The notes under the pieces are model-generated. The model was not told where the DNA came from. It ran no database searches and worked only from the letters and a program-made list of their open reading frames with translations. Below are positions 32,392 to 41,031 of a DNA stretch of 44,662 nucleotides, piece after piece. The translations under genes and the position numbers were made by a program. The DNA is from Neoroseomonas soli (lineage in GTDB: Bacteria; Pseudomonadota; Alphaproteobacteria; Acetobacterales; Acetobacteraceae). The stretch lies in NCBI RefSeq assembly GCF_018129065.1, contig NZ_JAAEDM010000034.1:1-44662 (forward strand), given 5' to 3'. Within the stretch, counting starts at the first letter, position 1, and every line of letters starts with the position of its first letter.

Positions 32392-34016
32392 GCTTCCTTC
32401 GCCTGGCTGCGCAGGACATGCTTCTGGATCTTGCCGGTGGAGGTCTTCGGCAGTTCGGCAAAGATGATCTGCCGCGGCACCTTGAAATGCGCGAGGTGCT
32501 GGCGGGAGAAGGTGATCAGCTCCTCCGCCGTCGCGCTTGCGCCCGGCCTCAGCTCGACGAAGGCGCAGGGCGTCTCGCCCCATTTCTCGTCGGGCTTCGC
32601 CACCACCGCCACCACCGCGACGGCGGGGTGCTTGTAGAGCGCGTCCTCGACCTCGATCGAACTGATGTTCTCGCCGCCCGAGATGATGATGTCCTTCGAG
32701 CGGTCCTTGAGCTGGACGTACCCATCCGGATACTTCACCGCGAGGTCGCCGGTGTGGAACCAGCCGCCCTTGAAGGCGGACTCGGTCGCGCCCTGGTCCT
32801 TCAGGTAGCCCTTCATCACCACGTTGCCGCGCATCATCACCTCGCCGAGCGTCGCGCCGTCCGGCGGCACGGGCTGCATCGTGGCGGGGTCCAGGACGTC
32901 GAGGCCCTCGAGCGCGATGTAGCGCACGCCCTGGCGTGCCATCAGCGCGGCCTGCTCGGGGCCGGTCTTCGCGCCCCATGCCTCATGCCATTCATTGACC
33001 ACCGACGGCCCGTAGCACTCCGTGAGGCCATAAACGTGGCAGACGGCGAAGCCCGCGGCCTGCATGGCGGCGAGCACCGCCTCGGGCGGCGGCGCGCCGG
33101 CGACGATGAACTTCACCTGCTTCGGCAGCGTCCGCTTCTCGGTCTCCGGCGTGTTCAGCAGCGTCGCCATGACGATCGGCGCGCCGCACATGTTGGTCAC
33201 GCCCTCCTCGTCCATCAGGCGCCACATGTCGGCGCCGCGCACGGCGCGCAGGCAGACATGCACGCCGGCCTGCGCCGTGACGGTCCAGGGGAAGCACCAG
33301 CCGTTGCAGTGGAACATCGGCAGCGTCCAGAGATAGATGGGGTGCTTGCCCATCTCCGCCGACAGCACGTTGCCCACCGCCAGCAACTGCGCGCCGCGAT
33401 GGTGATAGACCACGCCCTTCGGCTTGCCCGTGGTGCCGGAGGTGTAGTTCAGCGTGATCGCATCCCACTCGTCCTGCGGCAGCGGCCAGGCGAAGGACGG
33501 ATCGCCCTCGGCCAGCAGCGCCTCGTAGTCCATGCCGCCGAGAGTCTCGCCCTTCGCGGAGGCGGGCGCGAGCGCGTCGTCCACCTCGATGACCAGCGGC
33601 TTCGCCTTGGCCTGCACCAGGGCCAGCCGCACCGCCGGCATGAATTCCTTGTCCACGATCAGCGCCTTCGCCTCCCCATGGTCGAGGATGTAGGCGATGG
33701 TCGCGGCATCGAGCCGCGTGTTGATCGTGTTCAGCACGGCGCCGGCCATCGGCACGCCGTAATGGCATTCCAGCATCTCGGGGATGTTGGGCAGCACCGC
33801 CGCCACCGTGTCCCCGCGGCCGATGCCGCGCTTCGCCAGCGCATGCGCGAGGCGCACGCAGCGCTCGCGCAGCTCGCGGTAGTTCCGCCGCGTCGCGCCG
33901 TGCACCACCGCGAGGTGGTCCGGGAAGACCTGCGCCGCGCGCTCCATGAACAGCAGCGGCGTCAGCGGCTGGTGGTTCGCGGCGTTGCGCGCCAGCCCCG
34001 TCTCGTAATCGGTCAT
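32388..34016 (-). CDS. fatty-acyl/short-chain acyl-CoA ligase (AMP-forming)
   Basis: 542 residues of the ANL superfamily. AMP-binding motif YTSGTTGKPKGV (191-202), YGLTECYGP, GGWFHTGDLAV and the C-terminal catalytic Lys motif LPKTSTGKIQKHVLR. Length and N-terminus (NHQPLTPLLFMERAAQVFPD) fit the AlkK/DmdB-like group (medium-chain or 3-methylthiopropionate CoA ligases). It activates a carboxylic acid to its CoA thioester. ATG 34016 has GAGGG upstream and follows the hydratase stop by 7 nt. Confidence 0.93.
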   Translation of the reverse strand: MTDYETGLARNAANHQPLTPLLFMERAAQVFPDHLAVVHGATRRNYRELRERCVRLAHALAKRGIGRGDTVAAVLPNIPEMLECHYGVPMAGAVLNTINTRLDAATIAYILDHGEAKALIVDKEFMPAVRLALVQAKAKPLVIEVDDALAPASAKGETLGGMDYEALLAEGDPSFAWPLPQDEWDAITLNYTSGTTGKPKGVVYHHRGAQLLAVGNVLSAEMGKHPIYLWTLPMFHCNGWCFPWTVTAQAGVHVCLRAVRGADMWRLMDEEGVTNMCGAPIVMATLLNTPETEKRTLPKQVKFIVAGAPPPEAVLAAMQAAGFAVCHVYGLTECYGPSVVNEWHEAWGAKTGPEQAALMARQGVRYIALEGLDVLDPATMQPVPPDGATLGEVMMRGNVVMKGYLKDQGATESAFKGGWFHTGDLAVKYPDGYVQLKDRSKDIIISGGENISSIEVEDALYKHPAVAVVAVVAKPDEKWGETPCAFVELRPGASATAEELITFSRQHLAHFKVPRQIIFAELPKTSTGKIQKHVLRSQAKEA

Positions 34017-34023
34017 GTGTCCC

Positions 34024-34845
34024 TCAACGATCTTCCCAGACGGGTTGGCGCTTCTGCAGGAAGGCACCGATCCCTTCGGCGGCGTCATGCGCCATCAGGT
34101 TCTCGGCCATGACGCAGGCGGCCTCGCGGTACGCCTCGCCGAGCGGCAGGTCCACCTGCCGGTAGAAGGCCTTCTTGCCCATCCGTACCGTCAGCACGGA
34201 CCGCGCGGCGATGCGCCCGGCGAGTGCCAGCGCCGTCTCCATCACCTTGTCCCCCGGCACCACGCGATTCACCAGGCCGATGCGGAAAGCTTCGTCGGCC
34301 GGGATCATGTCGCCCAGCAGCAGCATCTCCATCGCCGCCTTGCGCGGCACGGCGCGCGCCAGCGCCACCGCGGGCGTCGAGCAGAACAGCCCGATATCCA
34401 CCCCCGGCGTGCAGAACCGCGCCTGGTCGGAAGCCACCGCGAGGTCGCAGCTCGCCACGAGCTGGCAGCCCGCCGCCGTTGCCACGCCCTGTACAGCGGC
34501 CACCACCGGCTGCGGCAGGCCGACGACGGCCTGCATGACGCGCGAACAGGTCTCCATCGCCCGGTCGAAGAAGCCGCGCCCGCCATCGGCGTCGGCGCGG
34601 TGCGCGGTGATCTCCCGCAGGTCGTGACCGGCGCTGAACACCGGGCCGGCCGCGGCGAGCACGACGCAGCGCACGCTGCGGTCCTCGCCGATCGCGGCCA
34701 AGGCGTTCTCCAGTGCCTCGAGCATCGGCAGCGACAGGCTGTTGCGTGCCGCCGGACGGTTGAGCGTGAGGATGGCGACGCCGTCGGCGCCGTCCTCCCG
34801 CAGCAGCAGCGGCGCTTCCGCGCCCATGTCCTTTGCCGCGCTCAT
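34024..34845 (-). CDS. enoyl-CoA hydratase/isomerase family protein
   Basis: 273 residues, crotonase fold. Oxyanion-hole segments SAGHDLREI and GVATAAGCQLVASCDLA; the C-terminal tail ends AEGIGAFLQKRQPVWEDR. It hydrates an enoyl-CoA or carries out a related CoA reaction. First gene of the unit with the acyl-CoA ligase and M20 peptidase; it diverges from the aminotransferase gene at 34969. The start at 34845 has only modest support; an internal ATG is possible. Confidence 0.92.
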   Translation of the reverse strand: MSAAKDMGAEAPLLLREDGADGVAILTLNRPAARNSLSLPMLEALENALAAIGEDRSVRCVVLAAAGPVFSAGHDLREITAHRADADGGRGFFDRAMETCSRVMQAVVGLPQPVVAAVQGVATAAGCQLVASCDLAVASDQARFCTPGVDIGLFCSTPAVALARAVPRKAAMEMLLLGDMIPADEAFRIGLVNRVVPGDKVMETALALAGRIAARSVLTVRMGKKAFYRQVDLPLGEAYREAACVMAENLMAHDAAEGIGAFLQKRQPVWEDR

Positions 34846-34968
34846 CGGTCGTCCTCCTGCCGTGCGGGCGGAGTATAGCCCGTACGGCCCCGCCGCTTGA
34901 AGGCACCCCCTTGCCGGCCCCCGCCCCTGGGGCCAGCCTGCCGCGAGAGCAGCAGGGGGGAGCCGTGC

Positions 34969-35883
34969 ATGGCCTGGACAGCCCACACCATCATCCAGAA
35001 CGGGAAGGCGATCCCCTTCGAGGAGGCACGCATCCACCCCCTCGCCGTCGGCGTCGCCTATGGCGCCGCGGTGTTCGAGGGCATCCGCGCCTACATGAAC
35101 CCATCGACCGGCCGCCTCTCGGTCTTCCGGCTGGAGGAACACCTGGCGCGGCTCGACCAGGGCATGAAGTTCCTGCGCTTCGACGACCCGCCGTCGCGCG
35201 ACGCGCTGCGCCAGGGCGTGCTCGATTCCGTCCGCGCCAATGCGCCGGACGACGATTGCTACATCCGCCTGCAGGTCCACATCGAAAGCCGTGGCTCCCA
35301 GGCCACCACCGGCAAGGTCGGCTGGGTCTGCGCCGCCACCCCCCGCGAACGCTCGCCGCAACGCGAGAGCGGGCTTTCGGTCTGCGTCTCCTCCTGGACG
35401 CGCATCGCGGACAACACCATGCCCGCGCGCGTGAAGGCGACGGCGAACTACCACGCCGGGCGCATCGCCACGCTCCAGGCCAAGGCGGACGGCTATGACG
35501 CGCCCATCCTGCTGACGCGCGACGGCAAGCTCAGCGAGGCCGCCGCCGCCTGCCTCTTCCTGGTGCGCGACGGCGCGCTGGTCACGCCCGGGCGTGACAG
35601 CGACATCCTGGAAAGCGTGACGCGCGACACCGTGCTGCAACTCGCCGCAGAGCATGGCATCCCGGCACAGGAACGCCGCGCCGACCGCACCGAGCTCCAC
35701 GTCGCGGACGAGGTCTTCCTCTGCGGCACGGGCCAGGAACTGGTGCCGGTCACGAGCGTGGACCGCCTTCCGGTGGCCGATGGCCGGCCCGGCCCACTGA
35801 CGATGCGGCTGCAGGCCGCCTACGAGGCCGTGGTGCGCGGCACCACCAACGCCCATGCGGAATGGCGCACGCCGGTCATCTGA
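34969..35883 (+). CDS. ilvE: branched-chain amino acid aminotransferase
   Basis: 304 residues, class IV PLP fold. Features: GAAVFEGIRAY, the PLP Lys in PARVKATANYHAGR (Lys156), GKLSEAAAACLFLV, SVTRDTVLQLA and DEVFLCGTGQEL. It transfers amino groups between leucine, isoleucine or valine and 2-oxoglutarate in the cytoplasm. ATG 34969 follows AGGGGGGAG; the in-frame frame upstream to 34897 is Pro-rich and rejected. Appears monocistronic. Confidence 0.93.
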   Translation: MAWTAHTIIQNGKAIPFEEARIHPLAVGVAYGAAVFEGIRAYMNPSTGRLSVFRLEEHLARLDQGMKFLRFDDPPSRDALRQGVLDSVRANAPDDDCYIRLQVHIESRGSQATTGKVGWVCAATPRERSPQRESGLSVCVSSWTRIADNTMPARVKATANYHAGRIATLQAKADGYDAPILLTRDGKLSEAAAACLFLVRDGALVTPGRDSDILESVTRDTVLQLAAEHGIPAQERRADRTELHVADEVFLCGTGQELVPVTSVDRLPVADGRPGPLTMRLQAAYEAVVRGTTNAHAEWRTPVI

Positions 35884-35949
35884 CCGACGTGCGCCGTCCG
35901 GGGGCGTGCCGCCGAGGGGGAAATGGCGGCGGCGACGTCCCGCACGGTC

Positions 35950-35979
35950 GCCCGGAGGAGGGGGATGGGTCCTCCGGGC
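35950..35979. terminator. hairpin between ilvE and the DegP-like gene
   Basis: GCCCGGAGGA (35950-35959) pairs with TCCTCCGGGC (35970-35979), a perfect 10-bp stem with a 10-nt loop. It lies between convergent genes, so it may end either transcript. No T-run. Confidence 0.45.
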
Positions 35980-35988
35980 GCCGGGTCC

Positions 35989-37422
35989 TCAGGCCGCGCG
36001 CAGCGGCAGGGCGATGAAGCGGCGGTTGCCCTCGCGCTCCACCTGAAGCGCGATGGAGGGCCGGCCGGCGCCGCGGGCGGCGTTCACCGCCTCGATCACG
36101 TCGCGCGGCTGGCGCGCCTCTCGCTCACCGGCGCGCAGCACCACGTCGCCGGGCATCAGGCCACGCTCCTCGGCGACGCTGCCGGGCTCGACGCGGGTGA
36201 TGGCGACGCCACCCTCGCGCCGCGGCGCAAGCGCGATGCCGAGGGAAGGCTGCCCCGCCGGGCCCGGCTTCGACGCGACGGGCGCGTTGGCCGGATTGTT
36301 GCCGATCTCGACGCGCTGTTCCGTCGCCGTCCCGTCGCGCAGCAGCGCGAGCGTCGCGGTCCGGCCCGGCGCCACGTCGGCCACGCCGGCGGCGAGGTCG
36401 CGCGGGTTCTCGATGCGGCGGCCGTCGATCGCGGTGATCACGTCGCCCGCCCGCAGCCCCGCCTTGGCGGCCGGGCTGTCCGGCTCCACCGCGGCGACCA
36501 GCGCACCCTTCGCGTCGGCAATGCCGAGCGCCGTGGCCAGGTCACGATCCATCGGCTGCAACGACACGCCGAGCCAGCCGCGCTGCACCGAGCCGTGATC
36601 CTTCAACTGCGCGACCACGTTCGTCACGATCCGCGCCGGCACGGCGAAGCCGATGCCGATGTTCCCGCCGGAAGGCGAGAAGATCGCGGTATTCATGCCC
36701 ACCACCTCGCCGGTGGCGTTGAACAGCGGGCCGCCCGAATTGCCGGGGTTGATGGGCGCATCGGTCTGGATGAAGTCGTCATAGGGCCCCGCGCCGATCT
36801 GCCGGCCGCGCGCCGAGACGATGCCCGCCGTGGCCGTGCCGCCCAGGCCGAAGGGATTGCCCATGGCCATGACCCATTCGCCGACGCGCGTGCTGTCGCT
36901 GTTGCCGAAGGACAGCGCCGCGAGCGGCGCGCCCGCCTCGACCTTGATGAGCGCCACGTCGGTCGCGGTGTCGCGGCCGACCACGCGGGCCGGCATTTCG
37001 CGGCCGTCGGCCAGCACCACCTGCACCTGGGCGTTCTCGCCCACCACATGCGCATTGGTCACGATGTAGCCGGCGGCATCGACCACGAAGCCGGAACCCT
37101 GGCCGGCGCGACGCTGGCCCTGCTGGGGCCCCTGGCGGCCGAAGCGGCGGAACATCTCCTCCATCGGCGTGCCGCGCAGTTCGGGCGGCACCTCGGCGGC
37201 GGCCTGGACGCGCTCGGTGGTCAGCACGCGGACCACGGACGGCGCGACGCGCGCGGCCACATCGGCGAAGTCCGGGCCGACGGCGCGCGGCAGCGCCACG
37301 GCGGCGACCGGCGGGGCCTGCTGCGCGATGCCCGGCAGCGCGGTCAGCGCCGTTGTGCCGAGTGCGAGCGCCAGCACGCCGGCGATCAGGGCGGGGCGGC
37401 GGCGGTTGAAGGGGGTCGGCAT
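35989..37422 (-). CDS. DegP/HtrA-like periplasmic serine protease
   Basis: 477 residues. Signal peptide about 1-34 (ALIAGVLALALGTTALTALP). Catalytic triad His125 (VTNAHVV), Asp155 (TATDVALIKV), Ser229 (NPGNSGGP). A Gln/Arg-rich LA loop lies at 95-107. Two PDZ domains, about 285-370 and 385-470. It degrades or refolds misfolded envelope proteins. It diverges from a two-component system at 37563, an arrangement seen for envelope-stress control, so that system may regulate it; inference. Confidence 0.94.
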   Translation of the reverse strand: MPTPFNRRRPALIAGVLALALGTTALTALPGIAQQAPPVAAVALPRAVGPDFADVAARVAPSVVRVLTTERVQAAAEVPPELRGTPMEEMFRRFGRQGPQQGQRRAGQGSGFVVDAAGYIVTNAHVVGENAQVQVVLADGREMPARVVGRDTATDVALIKVEAGAPLAALSFGNSDSTRVGEWVMAMGNPFGLGGTATAGIVSARGRQIGAGPYDDFIQTDAPINPGNSGGPLFNATGEVVGMNTAIFSPSGGNIGIGFAVPARIVTNVVAQLKDHGSVQRGWLGVSLQPMDRDLATALGIADAKGALVAAVEPDSPAAKAGLRAGDVITAIDGRRIENPRDLAAGVADVAPGRTATLALLRDGTATEQRVEIGNNPANAPVASKPGPAGQPSLGIALAPRREGGVAITRVEPGSVAEERGLMPGDVVLRAGEREARQPRDVIEAVNAARGAGRPSIALQVEREGNRRFIALPLRAA

Positions 37423-37562
37423 GTCGTCTCTCCCGGTCAGGATATCGGGGCCCCGCCGCGATGGCGGGGCGTCGGATCGCAGAAGACACGCCCCACCATC
37501 CCCGCCCCCTGTCGCCGCCCTTACCGATCCGTATGCTGCGCGGGACTGACACCGGAGGCACC

Positions 37563-38240
37563 GTGAGGATCCTGCTCGTCGAGGACGATGCCGAGACCGC
37601 CGCCTATGTCGCGCGCGGGCTCGAGGAAGCCGGGCATGTCGTGGACCGCGCCGCGGACGGGCAGGACGGCTTGTTCCTCGCCACCGGCGGCGGGCACGAC
37701 GTGATGGTGGTGGACCGCATGCTGCCCAAGCTCGATGGCCTGTCGATGGTCCGCGCGGTGCGCGCCGCCGGGATCGCCACGCCGGCGATCTTCCTGACCG
37801 CGCGCGCCGGCGTCGGCGACAGGGTGGAGGGACTCGAGGCCGGCGGCGACGACTACCTGGCCAAGCCCTTCGCCTTCGCGGAACTGCTCGCGCGTATCAA
37901 CGCGCTCGCCCGCCGCCCGCCGCTGCAACAGGAACAGACCGTCCTGCGCGTGGCCGACCTGGAGATGGACCTGATCCGCCGCGCGGTGACTCGCGCCGGG
38001 CAGCGCATCGATCTCCAGCCGCGCGAGTTTCGCCTCCTGGAATATCTGATGCGCCGCGAAGGCCAGGTGGTGACGCGCACCATGCTGCTCGAAGGCGTCT
38101 GGGACTTCCACTTCGATCCGAAGACGAGCGTGGTCGAGACCCATATCAGCCGCCTGCGCGGCAAGGTGGACAAGGGCTTCGAGCGGGACTTGATCCACAC
38201 CGTCCGTGGCGCCGGCTACGTCATTCGTGCCGATGGCTGA
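37563..38240 (+). CDS. OmpR-family response regulator
   Basis: 225 residues. Receiver domain 1-120 with acidic pocket EDD (7-9), phospho-acceptor Asp51 (VMVVDRMLP), a Thr in FLTARAG and Lys101 (AKPF). The C-terminal winged-helix DNA-binding domain ends in SRLRGKVDKGFERDLIHTVR and GAGYVIRADG. The GTG at 37563 is preferred over an ATG at 37533 because CGGAGG lies just upstream and RILLVEDD is the canonical start. Overlaps the kinase gene by 8 nt. Confidence 0.95.
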   Translation: MRILLVEDDAETAAYVARGLEEAGHVVDRAADGQDGLFLATGGGHDVMVVDRMLPKLDGLSMVRAVRAAGIATPAIFLTARAGVGDRVEGLEAGGDDYLAKPFAFAELLARINALARRPPLQQEQTVLRVADLEMDLIRRAVTRAGQRIDLQPREFRLLEYLMRREGQVVTRTMLLEGVWDFHFDPKTSVVETHISRLRGKVDKGFERDLIHTVRGAGYVIRADG

Positions 38241-39603
38241 CATCCATTCCAGCTGGGCCTTCGCGCGCACCACCGCCTTCCGGGTGACGCTGCTGCATCT
38301 GTTGCTGACGCTGGCCGGCACGGCACTGGTGGGCGGTGTCGCCTGGTGGTCCACCGCCGGCTTCGCCGCGCGCCAGGCGGCGCAGGAGATCGAGCGTGGG
38401 ATGGGCGTGCTGCTGCAATCCGGCGCGCTGTCGGGTGCGCGCGGTATCGCGCTGTCGATCGAGGCGCGCATGGCCGCCGACCGCTCCGGCGCGGAGTTCT
38501 ACCTGCTGGCCGCACCGGACGGGCATCGCGTCGCCGGCAACCTCTCCGGCGTGCCGTCGGAGCCGGGCTGGCGCGAGGGCAGCATCCGCCTGCCGGGCGG
38601 GACGGATGCGCCGGTCCTGATGCTCGCCGCCCCCCTGCCCGGCGGCGGCGCGATCGTGGTGGGGCGGGACCTTTCCGCCGTCCGCGAGCTGGAGCAGCGG
38701 CTGCTCACCGCCGCGGTCTGGGTGGGCGCCGTGGTGCTGGTACTGGGCCTCGCGGGGGGGCTGCTGATCGGCCGCAGCGTCGCGCGGCGCGCGGCGGGCA
38801 TGGAGGCGGCGCTCGCTGCGGTGCAGGCGGGCGACCTCACCCGGCGGCTGGAACCTGGAGCGGGCGGAGACGAGTTCGACCGCCTTGCCGCCCGCATCAA
38901 TGCCACGCTCGATCGCCTGCAGTCGCTCATGGCGGCCTTGCGGGAAGTGACGGACGACATCGCCCACGACCTGCGCACGCCGCTGACCCGCCTGCGCCAG
39001 AGGCTCGACGACGCCGCACGCGCACCGACTGCCGAAGCCATCGCCGCCGCGCAGGGCGAAGCCGACAACCTCCTTGAGATCTTCGCCGCGCTGCTGCGCA
39101 TCGCACAGGTGGAATCCGGCACGCAGCGCAGCGGCTTCACCCAGGTGAACCTTTCCGCGGTCGCGGAATCCGTCGCCGAGGTCTATGCCCCGGCCGCCGA
39201 GGCGCGTAGCCAGACGCTGGCCACCGACATCGCCCCGGACGTCGCCCTGACAGGCGATCCCGCGCTGCTGACGCAGTTGCTCGCCAACCTGGTGGAGAAC
39301 GCCGTCCGCCATGGGCGGGTGGGCGGGCGCGTCGCGCTCGCGCTGCGGGGGGGCGCGCTCACCGTCACGGACGACGGCCCCGGCATCCCGGAAGCGGAGC
39401 GCGAGAAGGTGTTCCGCCGCTTCCACCGGCTCGATGCATCACGTTCGACGCCAGGCAGCGGGCTCGGGCTGGCGCTGGTACGGGCGGTGGCGGATCTGCA
39501 TGGGATGACGATTGCACTGGAGGATGCCGCGCCGGGCCTCCGCGCGCGCATCACGCTGCCCACCGCAACGGCATCGGGGGCGACGCGAGCCGAACGAAAT
39601 TGA
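38233..39603 (+). CDS. sensor histidine kinase
   Basis: 456 residues. Transmembrane helices at about 19-43 and 158-180 enclose a periplasmic sensor of roughly 115 residues; HAMP to about 235. Phospho-acceptor His245 is in DDIAHDLRTPLTRLR. The HATPase domain has the N box LVENAVRHG, DDGPGIPEAER and GSGLGLALV. Partner of the preceding regulator. The signal is unknown; neighbours suggest envelope state or a porin substrate. Confidence 0.95.
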   Translation: MADIHSSWAFARTTAFRVTLLHLLLTLAGTALVGGVAWWSTAGFAARQAAQEIERGMGVLLQSGALSGARGIALSIEARMAADRSGAEFYLLAAPDGHRVAGNLSGVPSEPGWREGSIRLPGGTDAPVLMLAAPLPGGGAIVVGRDLSAVRELEQRLLTAAVWVGAVVLVLGLAGGLLIGRSVARRAAGMEAALAAVQAGDLTRRLEPGAGGDEFDRLAARINATLDRLQSLMAALREVTDDIAHDLRTPLTRLRQRLDDAARAPTAEAIAAAQGEADNLLEIFAALLRIAQVESGTQRSGFTQVNLSAVAESVAEVYAPAAEARSQTLATDIAPDVALTGDPALLTQLLANLVENAVRHGRVGGRVALALRGGALTVTDDGPGIPEAEREKVFRRFHRLDASRSTPGSGLGLALVRAVADLHGMTIALEDAAPGLRARITLPTATASGATRAERN

Positions 39604-39652
39604 ACGATGCGTCGTCGCCTCTCAGAATTTTCCAATATTTGCATTGCCTTAC
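39604..39652 (+). promoter_or_regulatory. AT-rich gap before the porin gene
   Basis: The stretch 39624-39652 is strikingly AT-rich for this 70% G+C window (for example AGAATTTTCCAATATTTGC). This suggests a promoter for the porin gene separate from the two-component operon. Confidence 0.4.
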
Positions 39653-41023
39653 ATGGAAGCTACGATCGCCCGCCCGCGGACCAGAAGGTGTCCCATTCCC
39701 GTGCGTCGTCGGGGCATTGCCGCCCTCGCCATGATTGCGCTGACCTGCGCGCAACCTCCCGCGACCCGTGCCCAAGAACAGCCCGAGTGCGCCGAGGGCT
39801 TCGCCCTGACGCCGGGACTCTGCCTGTCGACCGAGGTCACGGTCGACGGCTTTGCCAATCTGCGCGGCGGCGTTCGGACCGGGGTGGCTGGGATCGGCCA
39901 GGTCTGGTCGGACCTCGATGTCGATCTCGGAACCCTCGCCGGACTCGAGGGATGGACCGGCCGCGCCTCGCTGATCGGCATCCTGGGTCGCCAGCCGACG
40001 CCGACGCTGACCGGCGGCCTCGCGCCATCGAGCAACATCGAGGCGGTCTCGACCGTCAGGCTCTTCGAGTTCTGGCTCGACCGCTCCTTCGGCCCCCATG
40101 GCTCACTGCGCTTCGGGCAGCTTTCGGCGGACATGGAATTCGCCACGATCGAATCGGCGCGCACGCTCGTCAGCGGCACTTTCGGCTGGCCGGTTGCGCT
40201 GGGTTCCACCCTGCCCGGCGGCGGGCCCGGCTATCCACTGGCAACGCCAGGAGTCCGGGTTGCCCTCGGTGACCCGAAGGACGAGACGGGGGTGCGCCTC
40301 GCGATCTATTCGGGCAATCCGGGCGGGCGTCATGGAATTGACACCAACCCGCAGGACCACAACCGCTACGGCGTCACCTTCAGCACGAGCGGCGGCATCT
40401 TCTACCTCGGCGAGGCCGTGACGGGCGCTGCCCGGCCATCGGAGACCGCACCGCGGCCCTGGGTCCTGAAGCTGGGCGGCTGGTATCACAATGGCGGCTT
40501 CGACTCGCAGCGCTACGCATCGGATGGGCGACCACTCGCCGACCCGGCCTCGAACGGCGTGCCGCGGCGCTACGGCAACAATTATGGCGGTTACCTGGTC
40601 GGCGAGGCGGTGCTCTGGCGCGACGAGTCCGAAAGCGTGCTGGCCTTCACCCGCGCCTTCGCGCAGCCAGGGGACCGCAACGAGGTCGCGCTGCAGATCG
40701 ATGGTGGCGTCGCTTGGAACGGGCCCTTCGGCCGGAGTTCCGACACGGCCGCGCTCGCCGTTTCCTGGGCGCGAGTCGGCAAAGCGGGGCGCGGCTACGA
40801 TCGTGACCTGCTCACCTTCGGCACAGCGACGCCGGTGCGCAGCCACGAGACGCTGCTCGAAGTGAACTACGACTTCGCCGTTGAGCCGGATCGGCTCTAC
40901 GTGCGCCCGCTGATGCAGGTCCTGTTCAATCCCGCCGCTGGAGCGGCGGACGAGCGGAGGAGCGCCACCACCTCGCTTCCAGACGCGGTGCTTGTCGGGC
41001 TGCGGGCGGTGGCGCGGTTCTGA
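39653..41023 (+). CDS. OprB-like carbohydrate-selective porin
   Basis: 456 residues from ATG 39653. A GTG at 39701 with AAGG upstream gives a more classical signal peptide (RRRGIAALAMIALTCAQ...) and may be the true start. The mature protein has outer-membrane barrel features: alternating aromatic and hydrophobic strands, family motifs TVRLFEFWLDRSF, FGQLSADMEF and GGWYHNGGF, and a C-terminal Phe (GLRAVARF) for Bam recognition. OprB relatives admit sugars or other small polar solutes. It follows the two-component genes and ends convergently with the LCCL gene, 8 nt apart. Confidence 0.82.
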   Translation: MEATIARPRTRRCPIPVRRRGIAALAMIALTCAQPPATRAQEQPECAEGFALTPGLCLSTEVTVDGFANLRGGVRTGVAGIGQVWSDLDVDLGTLAGLEGWTGRASLIGILGRQPTPTLTGGLAPSSNIEAVSTVRLFEFWLDRSFGPHGSLRFGQLSADMEFATIESARTLVSGTFGWPVALGSTLPGGGPGYPLATPGVRVALGDPKDETGVRLAIYSGNPGGRHGIDTNPQDHNRYGVTFSTSGGIFYLGEAVTGAARPSETAPRPWVLKLGGWYHNGGFDSQRYASDGRPLADPASNGVPRRYGNNYGGYLVGEAVLWRDESESVLAFTRAFAQPGDRNEVALQIDGGVAWNGPFGRSSDTAALAVSWARVGKAGRGYDRDLLTFGTATPVRSHETLLEVNYDFAVEPDRLYVRPLMQVLFNPAAGAADERRSATTSLPDAVLVGLRAVARF

Positions 41024-41031
41024 TCCCCCGG

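Noticed and set aside
32418..34112. 564-codon plus-strand frame opposite the acyl-CoA ligase
   Set aside because: His/Arg-rich shadow; the minus strand has complete ANL motifs.
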